DNA from: JASGKO01 sp049840595
GTDB taxonomy: Bacteria > Verrucomicrobiota > Verrucomicrobiia > Chthoniobacterales > Chthoniobacteraceae
Length of the DNA stretch: 62,007 bases
Assembly: GCA_049840595.1 (NCBI GenBank)
Contig: JASGKO010000007.1
Location: forward strand, 1 to 62,007
Reading direction: 5' to 3'
Part shown: piece by piece, positions 56,324-62,007 of the stretch
How positions within the stretch are numbered: position 1 is the first letter of the stretch
Layout: each line of letters opens with the position of its first letter
Position numbers and translations under genes: made by a program
The notes under the pieces: model-generated
What the model was told of the DNA's origin: nothing
Databases searched by the model: none
The model's input: the letters and a program-made list of their open reading frames with translations, nothing else

Positions 56324-57286
56324 ATGTGCATCCCCTTTGCTGTGCGTTTCTGGATATTCGCCTTCTTTGTTGGTGGGGTTGGCTTGCCCTGTTCGGGAGC
56401 GAATGAATTCGCCATCATGTATTCCAAGCCGCCCGAGGTTTCTGGACTCGGGGTGGAATTGGTTCTGGAGCGACCGAGTTATGAAGTGGGAGAGCCGGTG
56501 AAGGCGAAAGTCCGTTTTACTTACACCGGCAGTCAGGCAATGAAGGTCGGTTACCATCGCGCCATGTTTTCCAAACGGATCAGGGGGATATCCATTATTG
56601 CTCGGGATCAATATGGTAAGCAGGTCGATGATTTATTGGCTGGCGATGGGGATGCCTCGACGAGAGCACTGCTGATTACGATGGCCGATTTAACCCCTGC
56701 AAAGCCGTGCGAATTGGAATTGGTCATCAACGACTGGGCCACTTTCAAGAAACCGGGGAAATATTTTCTCTCGGTGAGCACATACTCTTGTGTAGATGTC
56801 GCGGACCGCTGGGAGTCTTTCAAAGCACATGGGCGGCATATGAATGTCTCTGCAAGCCAGAGTGTGACCGTGGAGATCAAGCCGTTGGTGGCGGAGCATC
56901 GTCAGAAGTTGCTTCAGCAGGCGGCGGTGGATCTTTCGAGTCTCAATGCCCAAACCCGTGCCAAGGCGATTCTTGGTCTGCGCTATTTACGTGATCCGCG
57001 TTCTGTCCCTTGGTTGATACAACATTTGGAGGATTCAGATTATGAAAATCAGTGTGCTGCTTATGTGGCGTTAGCCATCATGCCTGACCTCAAACCGGTG
57101 GCGCAAAGTTTGGTGAATCGATTGGAAAAAGATGGATCAAAGCTCCCGGTCTCATCGCGAGTTTACTATGGAATGCTGCTCACGGCTGCTTATTGGAAGA
57201 ATGGAGCGACAACCTCAACTCATCGAGAAATTGGAAGCACACAAGAGCAATGGGTGGACTACGTGAAGGCAAAAACTGGATGGTGA
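56324..57286 (+). CDS. secreted HEAT-repeat-like hypothetical protein
   Basis: A 320-residue protein whose N-terminus is a signal peptide (IPFAVRFWIFAFFVGGVGLPCSG in part). Residues about 35-190 look beta-rich (VELVLERPSYEVGEPVKAKV in part, CELELVINDWATFKKPGKYF in part), a domain I cannot name. Residues about 200-285 contain helical repeats like HEAT/PBS lyase repeats (RAKAILGLRYLRDPRSVPWL in part; NQCAAYVALAIMP). The gene's codon use is more A/T-rich than neighbours. An alternative ATG at 56314 is in another frame, so the start is uncertain. Confidence 0.65.
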   Translation: MCIPFAVRFWIFAFFVGGVGLPCSGANEFAIMYSKPPEVSGLGVELVLERPSYEVGEPVKAKVRFTYTGSQAMKVGYHRAMFSKRIRGISIIARDQYGKQVDDLLAGDGDASTRALLITMADLTPAKPCELELVINDWATFKKPGKYFLSVSTYSCVDVADRWESFKAHGRHMNVSASQSVTVEIKPLVAEHRQKLLQQAAVDLSSLNAQTRAKAILGLRYLRDPRSVPWLIQHLEDSDYENQCAAYVALAIMPDLKPVAQSLVNRLEKDGSKLPVSSRVYYGMLLTAAYWKNGATTSTHREIGSTQEQWVDYVKAKTGW

Positions 57287-57363
57287 GGAGAACGTTTATC
57301 CCAAGGGAGATGCGATGCGTTTTGATTGACCAAGGGCAGGGCAGGGGATTTGTGTAGGTGGTG

Positions 57364-58371
57364 ATGAACGACGCATTTCAACTGGCGGTGCTGAATGCCG
57401 CGGGGCGTGATCCGCGCCAGCTCTTTCCCGACGCTGCCGGGACGGTGGATGATGGGGTGCATGCGCCGGTGAATTACCATGCCTATGCTGCTTGTACGCG
57501 AGGAGGCTTTTATCGTGAAATTGCGGAACTGCCCGCAGGGCAAAAGGCCGTGCTGCTTCTGCTGCGTCGGGACTTGAAGCCTGCGCTGGTGGCTTTGAAA
57601 AAGCTGAAGGAACGCGGCTGCACGGTGGCGATTTCGTGGAAGGAGTCGGGGTTGCATCAGGTCGCGTCGCAATTGGCCGAGCCAAAGGCGATGGTGCGGT
57701 TTCAGGAAATTTGCGGATTGGCCGATGGCGGGCTCAGCAGCACGGGCGATTTGGTGCCGCTCTACCGGGCGGCGGGGGCGAAGGTGGTGGAGTTTATTCC
57801 GACGCCTTATCCGGTGGAGGATGCGCGCTGGGATTTTTCAGAACCGCTGGCGGAGCGGAGCGGGATTTTCATCGGGACGCGGGAGTTTGAGGTGCCGTCG
57901 CGGAATCATCTGGCCGCCCTGGCTCTGGCCAAGTTGGCCGGTGGACCTGTAACCGTTTTCAATGTGGAAGGACGCAGGGATCGCCTACGGTTGGAATCGC
58001 TGGGGATTCCGCAATTGCGGATCATCGAGGGCAAGCTGCCCTATTCGCAATATCTGCGCGAAATGGCGAAGCACCGGGTGGTGTTGCAACTCGACCGAAG
58101 CGGAGTGCCGGGGCAGGTGGCGGGTGATGCGCTGCTTTGCCGGATGCCGTGTGTGGGGGGGGATGGTGCGGTCGAACAGGCGGTCTTTGAGGAAACCTGT
58201 GGCAGTGGACGGAGCCTGGAAACGCTGGGGGATGTGGTGGCTTCCTTGCTTCAGAACGATGGCGAATGGCAGCGTGTGGTGAAGGCTTCGCAGGTGGTGG
58301 CCGGGGAGCGGTTGTCGTTTGTGGTTGGGGCAGTTCGGTTGCGGGAGTTTTTTGATCGGCTGGGATTGTGA
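57364..58371 (+). CDS. GT-B-like glycosyltransferase-family protein
   Basis: A 335-residue cytoplasmic protein. The second half has the look of a GT4 donor-binding lobe: GIFIGTREFEVPSRNHLAAL (part), PQLRIIEGKLPYSQYLREMA (part), VLQLDRSGVPGQVAGDAL and MPCVGGDGAVEQAVFE. The first half is a less typical acceptor lobe (AVLLLLRRDLKPALVALKK). No close subfamily is recognised, so the sugar and acceptor are unknown. A GTG two codons earlier is a possible alternative start. Confidence 0.6.
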   Translation: MNDAFQLAVLNAAGRDPRQLFPDAAGTVDDGVHAPVNYHAYAACTRGGFYREIAELPAGQKAVLLLLRRDLKPALVALKKLKERGCTVAISWKESGLHQVASQLAEPKAMVRFQEICGLADGGLSSTGDLVPLYRAAGAKVVEFIPTPYPVEDARWDFSEPLAERSGIFIGTREFEVPSRNHLAALALAKLAGGPVTVFNVEGRRDRLRLESLGIPQLRIIEGKLPYSQYLREMAKHRVVLQLDRSGVPGQVAGDALLCRMPCVGGDGAVEQAVFEETCGSGRSLETLGDVVASLLQNDGEWQRVVKASQVVAGERLSFVVGAVRLREFFDRLGL

Positions 58372-58419
58372 TCGCTTCGTAGTGGTCGGGATTTTCTAAG
58401 CGAACCCAGCACGGAAAAA

Positions 58420-58455
58420 ATTGAGGCCCTTCGACTCCGCTGCGCTCAGGGTGAC
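58420..58455. repeat. dispersed intergenic repeat, copy B (inverted to copy A)
   Basis: ATTGAGGCCCTTCGACTCCG and CTGCGCTCAGGGTGAC are the reverse complement of the repeat at 30608-30648, without its 5-base internal duplication. It lies between the glycosyltransferase-like gene and the convergent sirtuin gene. The rest of this 150-base gap shows no other feature. Confidence 0.7.
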
Positions 58456-58521
58456 ATCGGTTAGTGGAATGGACATGGGCCAGCCTTCCCGAGTTTGGGG
58501 CAAATCAGATCGGTTTAGAAA

Positions 58522-59226
58522 TTATTTGGGCGATGCGGCAAGCAACTCAGCGACCAGTTCGGGAATGATCCTTGTAGCGGGGCCGATGCGTTGCTCTTCA
58601 AAGAGCGGGCTGTTGCTGGCGGCTTCAAGGTTCGCTTCAATCGTGCGGGCACCGGCTTGGGCGGCTACTTCGACAAAGCCCGCCGCCGGATAGACCTGCC
58701 CGGAGGTTCCAATGGCGATGAAGAGATCGGCGTGCTCGAGCGCGGCAAAAATCACGTCCATTTCCAGCGGCATTTCACCAAACCACACGATGTGCGGGCG
58801 CAGTCGTCCGACCGTGTTGCAGGCAAGGCAAATGGATTCGGAGGCAAGATCGAGAGACCAGTCGAGGACTTGGCGACAGGCGAGGCAGCGGGCTTTTTTC
58901 AATTCACCATGCAGGTGAATGAGCCGTTGCGAGCCCGCCCGCTCATGCAGGTCGTCCACATTCTGTGTCACGAGCAGGAACTTGCCGGGCCATTGGCGTT
59001 CCAGTTCCGCGAGGGCGAGATGGGCCGCATTCGGCTCCACTTTGCTCAAGTGGGCGCGGCGGAGGTTGTAGAACTGCTGGACGAGTGCCGGATTTCTCGC
59101 AAAGCCCTCCGGCGAGGCGACGTCTTCGATACGGTGCCCTTCCCACAAACCATCCGAGCCGCGAAAGGTCGGGACACCCGACTCCGCCGAAATCCCGGCC
59201 CCGGTGAGGATGACGAGGTTTTTCAT
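58522..59226 (-). CDS. cobB: NAD-dependent protein deacylase (SIR2/CobB)
   Basis: A 234-residue sirtuin that removes acyl groups from lysines using NAD. The NAD-binding GAGISAESGVPTFRGSDGLW (part) is near the N-terminus, the Tyr and Arg typical of CobB-like desuccinylase forms are in QQFYNLRRA, then TQNVDDLHERAG, the catalytic histidine in LIHLHGELKKARC, and a zinc site CLAC...CLAC. GEMPLEMDVIFAAL and IGTSGQVYPAAGF complete the fold. Confidence 0.95.
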   Translation of the reverse strand: MKNLVILTGAGISAESGVPTFRGSDGLWEGHRIEDVASPEGFARNPALVQQFYNLRRAHLSKVEPNAAHLALAELERQWPGKFLLVTQNVDDLHERAGSQRLIHLHGELKKARCLACRQVLDWSLDLASESICLACNTVGRLRPHIVWFGEMPLEMDVIFAALEHADLFIAIGTSGQVYPAAGFVEVAAQAGARTIEANLEAASNSPLFEEQRIGPATRIIPELVAELLAASPK

Positions 59227-59270
59227 GACAGGGTGGCACAGGAAAGTCCCGGTCTAAAAAGATGCAGGGC

Positions 59271-60494
59271 TTAAGTTAAAAGTGCCTCGCGACCGATGCC
59301 GTGCAGCTCGAAAATCCGAACAATTGTTTCCTCGATGAGGTTGTTCGGGCAGCTCGCGCCGGCGGTGATGCCGATCACGACCGGGAGCTGGGGCAGCCAG
59401 TTTCCGGTGCTGACCTCCCGCTTCTCGTGCAGGCTGTAGTGCGTGATCCGCTCGTGCGATTCGATGCGGGTCGCGTTGCGGATGAAATAGGTGGGCAGCT
59501 TTTGCTCGCCCATTTCCGCGAGGTGCGAGGTGTTGGAACTGTTGTAACCGCCGACGACGAGCAGCATGTCCATGGGCTCCATGAGCATGTCCTTGAGCGC
59601 GTCCTGCCGCTCCTGGGTGGCACCGCAGATGGTGTCGAAGAAGCGGAAGCTGTCGTTGACGCGCTCGGCGCCGTCGCGGTCGCGGATGGCGACTTCGATG
59701 CGGCGCTGCACTTCCTCGGTCTCCCCGCGCATCATCGTGGTCTGGTTGGCCACGCCCACGCGCTTGAGATGCACATCGGGGTCGAAATGGTCACTGTAGG
59801 CGCCCTGGAATTTTTCGAGGAAGGCGCGCTTGTCGCCGCCGTGGCGGATATAGTTGCACACGTAGTCGGTATCCTCGAGCGTGAGGACGACGAGATAGTG
59901 GCCCTTGCCTTCGAGGATAGCGCGGGAGGCAGTGGCCTTGGTTTCCTCGTGGGAGGCCTTGCCGTGGATGATCGAGGTCACGTCGTCCTTGGCATTCTGG
60001 CGCACGCGCTTCCAGACGCTCATCACGTCGCCGCAGGTGGTATCGACGATCTGGCAGCCGCGCTCCTTGATCCGGGCGAGGGTGGTGACGTCGGTGCCGA
60101 AGGCGGGCACGATTACTACGTCCTCGGCGGTGAGCGATTCGACATCGGCTTCCCGGTCGTCGCCGATCAGGTTCTTGATGCCCATGGCGCGGATTTGCTC
60201 GTTCACCTCGGGGTTGTGGATGATCTCCCCGAGGATGAAGAGGCGGCGCTCATCGGCAAAATATTTGCGGGCCGCGTAGGCCATGTCGATGGCCCGCTCC
60301 ACGCCGTAGCAGAAGCCGAATTGCTTCGCGAGGCGGATGGTGATGCCTTTGGCGCTGAAGACGCCGCCATTCGCCCGCAGGCGCTCGACGATCTCGCTGC
60401 GATAGTGGGATTCCACCTCGGCGAGAACGGCGGTCATGATCTCCGGGGTGCGGAGATTTACACGGGCGGGTTTGGCGGCAGTTTCAGCAGACAT
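59271..60494 (-). CDS. ispH: 4-hydroxy-3-methylbut-2-enyl diphosphate reductase (IspH)
   Basis: Final enzyme of the MEP pathway, an iron-sulfur protein that makes IPP and DMAPP. The three cluster cysteines are Cys62 in AKQFGFCYGVERAID, Cys154 in IVDTTCGDVMSVWKRV and the last in ITAGASCPNNLIEETI. The acid-base segment is IIHGKASHEET. At 407 residues it is the long form, with an N-terminal extension of about 50 residues and inserts like those in cyanobacterial and plant enzymes. It is followed, in its direction, by the sirtuin gene 44 bases on. Confidence 0.95.
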   Translation of the reverse strand: MSAETAAKPARVNLRTPEIMTAVLAEVESHYRSEIVERLRANGGVFSAKGITIRLAKQFGFCYGVERAIDMAYAARKYFADERRLFILGEIIHNPEVNEQIRAMGIKNLIGDDREADVESLTAEDVVIVPAFGTDVTTLARIKERGCQIVDTTCGDVMSVWKRVRQNAKDDVTSIIHGKASHEETKATASRAILEGKGHYLVVLTLEDTDYVCNYIRHGGDKRAFLEKFQGAYSDHFDPDVHLKRVGVANQTTMMRGETEEVQRRIEVAIRDRDGAERVNDSFRFFDTICGATQERQDALKDMLMEPMDMLLVVGGYNSSNTSHLAEMGEQKLPTYFIRNATRIESHERITHYSLHEKREVSTGNWLPQLPVVIGITAGASCPNNLIEETIVRIFELHGIGREALLT

Positions 60495-60507
60495 TCGTAA
60501 AAGGAGT

Positions 60508-61152
60508 TTATTCTTCGATCAGCAGCGGGCCGGGCGGATCCTTGAAATAGGTGTCGGACATCAGCACCGAGGCCGGCGGATTCGGGTCGTTGCGCTGGTC
60601 GAGCGTGCGCACCGTCTTTCCGATGGTGGCGTCTTCGGGCTGGGTGCTGGCGATGTAAACCGGGGTGCCGATGTGGGTCAGCGCGAAGAGACGGGCGGCG
60701 GCCAGCTTATGCAGGCGGATGCAGCCATGGGTGCGGGGGATGGACCAGACGAAGCCTTCATGGAAGCCATAGGCAGGCGCGAATTCCACCCAGAAGCCCA
60801 TCGGGTAGCCCACGGACACGGACTGCCCCTTGTCGCCATCGGCCGGAGCGCCGCTACGGGTAAAGCCGAAGGAGCCGGAGCGCTTGTTGCGGATCTTGTT
60901 TTCCACGGTGAAGTGACCCTTCGGGGTCTTGCCATTTTCACCGACGCAGCCCTGCACGGCCATGAGGCAGCGGGTGCCTTCCATCACGTAGATGTGCTGG
61001 GTGGAGGTGGAAACTTTGACCACGACGTTGGCCGGATTATGCGGCTTGTAGGCGCGGACGGCGTAGGGGGTGGATTGCTGCAGGGTGGTGCAACCCGTCA
61101 TGAAGGCGAGGCCCGCTGCCAGGAGGGCGAGCAGGGAAAGTTTTTTGGTCAT
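60508..61152 (-). CDS. L,D-transpeptidase lipoprotein (YkuD domain)
   Basis: A 214-residue lipoprotein with lipobox FMTGC (Cys21). The YkuD catalytic motif is IPRTHGCIRLHKLAA, with the catalytic cysteine in HGCIRL and an upstream histidine near EGFVWS. VSTSTQHIYVMEG at the start of the domain matches YkuD. It cross-links peptidoglycan stem peptides or attaches proteins to them, outside the cytoplasm. It lies 13 bases upstream of ispH on the same strand. Confidence 0.93.
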   Translation of the reverse strand: MTKKLSLLALLAAGLAFMTGCTTLQQSTPYAVRAYKPHNPANVVVKVSTSTQHIYVMEGTRCLMAVQGCVGENGKTPKGHFTVENKIRNKRSGSFGFTRSGAPADGDKGQSVSVGYPMGFWVEFAPAYGFHEGFVWSIPRTHGCIRLHKLAAARLFALTHIGTPVYIASTQPEDATIGKTVRTLDQRNDPNPPASVLMSDTYFKDPPGPLLIEE

Positions 61153-61274
61153 AGGCTGGCCATGAGGATGCGCGAGACAGGGGGATTGTCAATCACGCGA
61201 AGCGGAAAATGAACGATGGGGGAGCCTGCATTTCCGTTGCGGAGGCGCTGGAAATAAGCCACGCAAGAAGGGCG

Positions 61275-62007
61275 ATGATCCAGGCCATCTTTTTCGACGC
61301 CACCGAAACGCTGATTCACATCCCGAAGGGCGTGGGCTGGCACTATGCCGAGGCGGCACGGGAAATGGGGATGCCGCTGGAGGTGACGGCCATGAATGCG
61401 GCTTTCCGCCAGGTCTTTCGCACGATGCCTGTGCGCCCGGTGGTTGATGGACCGCGGGCTGATGATGACCGGGGCTGGTGGCGGAACTGGTCTTTCGCGT
61501 GCTGGATTTGATGCCTGCCCATGGGCTGGATCGGGAAGTTTATTTCGAACGGGTTTACGAGGAGTTTGCCGACCCGGCGATCTGGGCCGTCTATCCCGAC
61601 ACGGTGCCTGCCTTGGCGGCACTGGCCGGGAGCCATCGGCTGGGGGTGATTTCCAATTTCGACGGACGGTTGCACCGGATTCTGGAAGGACTGGAGCTTA
61701 CCAAATACTTCGAGCACGTGATCATCTCCAGCGAGGTGGGGGTGGATAAACCGCAGCCGCGCATTTTCCAGATCGCGCTTGAGCGCTTCGGTGTGGTGGC
61801 GGAACAAGCGCTGCACGTCGGCGACAGTCCCGTGCATGATTGGGAAGGCGCGGCGGCCGTGGGAATGCACGTCTTCCGGCTGCACCGGCCGGAGAACTCG
61901 CTTATGGAGTTGAGGGAGTGGGGGACGGCGTTGCCGACGAATCGCCCGCTCCACCCAGGCGGTTTTGAGGTGCTGTTCGGATTCTATCGTGTTTCCCTAT
62001 TAACCTT
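61275..62007 (+). CDS. HAD-superfamily hydrolase (one frameshift, 3' end beyond window)
   Basis: It begins at the ATG before IQAIFFDATETLIHIP, motif I of HAD hydrolases (DATET, with Ala replacing the usual variable residue). Motif II is LGVISNFDGRLHRIL, the lysine motif III is VGVDKPQPRIFQIAL, and motif IV is HVGDSPVHDWEGAAAVGM. A G appears to be missing near 61484 (CGG-AAC for CGGGAAC), splitting the cap region; without the fix the protein stops after 79 residues. The frame is still open at the window edge. It resembles the REG-2/HDHD3 group of phosphatases. Confidence 0.85.

Overview
The window (about 62 kb, G+C clearly above 60 percent by eye) looks like ordinary chromosome of a bacterium in the Verrucomicrobiota. 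The evidence is the combination of large secreted proteins built from autotransporter-type beta-strand repeats, one with a PEP-CTERM tail; an ECF sigma factor paired with a FecR/LamG membrane protein; a DUF3500 protein with Ig-like domains; a futalosine-pathway menaquinone gene; and an ARC/Dop pair from the bacterial Pup-proteasome system outside Actinobacteria. Placement below phylum level is not possible from the sequence alone. I saw no rRNA, tRNA, CRISPR array, prophage, IS transposase or replication origin.

Layout. 1-6.9 kb: a truncated RlmI-like methyltransferase, ispE, an EamA transporter with small ORFs upstream, a PIN-PhoH ATPase and a two-component system. 7-15 kb: a DUF3500/Ig/Calx-beta protein, an S1/P1 nuclease with an exported OB-fold partner, aroF, a LOG-family protein and a tyrosine-rich 19-residue-repeat protein. 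15-24 kb: a double glycosyltransferase, an acyl carrier protein, tlyA-nadK-ptsN-like, then a TM protein, ARC and Dop. 24-31 kb: a large secreted rhamnogalacturonan lyase divergent from the ECF sigma/FecR-LamG pair, then YceI. 31-43 kb: mqnC, hslO, a LacI regulator, a glutaredoxin, hisC, an antitoxin-PIN-mnmE-pyrD operon, an ABC-2-like permease and two tail-anchored coiled-coil proteins. 43-50 kb: gatC-gatA and a 1514-residue PEP-CTERM repeat protein. 50-62 kb: a PCuAC-SCO-cytochrome c copper operon, lysC, an FMN reductase, dps, a Nudix-epimerase pair, a glycosyltransferase-like gene, a sirtuin, ispH, an L,D-transpeptidase and a truncated HAD hydrolase.

The genes are mostly housekeeping: isoprenoid synthesis (ispE, ispH), menaquinone (mqnC), amino acids (aroF, hisC, lysC), pyrimidines (pyrD), tRNA charging and modification (gatCA, mnmE) and NADP supply (nadK). 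The secreted lyase points to degradation of plant pectin. The most unusual content is an ARC-Dop pair with no Pup or 20S genes beside it, a cell-surface-like protein of about twenty Tyr-rich Gly-Asp repeats, a MITE-like element whose terminal repeat supplies the stop codon of the preceding gene, and several palindromic intergenic elements.

Nine single-base frameshifts break eight otherwise coherent genes. Most are +1, and four are compatible with an extra A (gene sense) between C and G. I read these as probable assembly errors and annotate each gene across its break, but they should be checked against reads.
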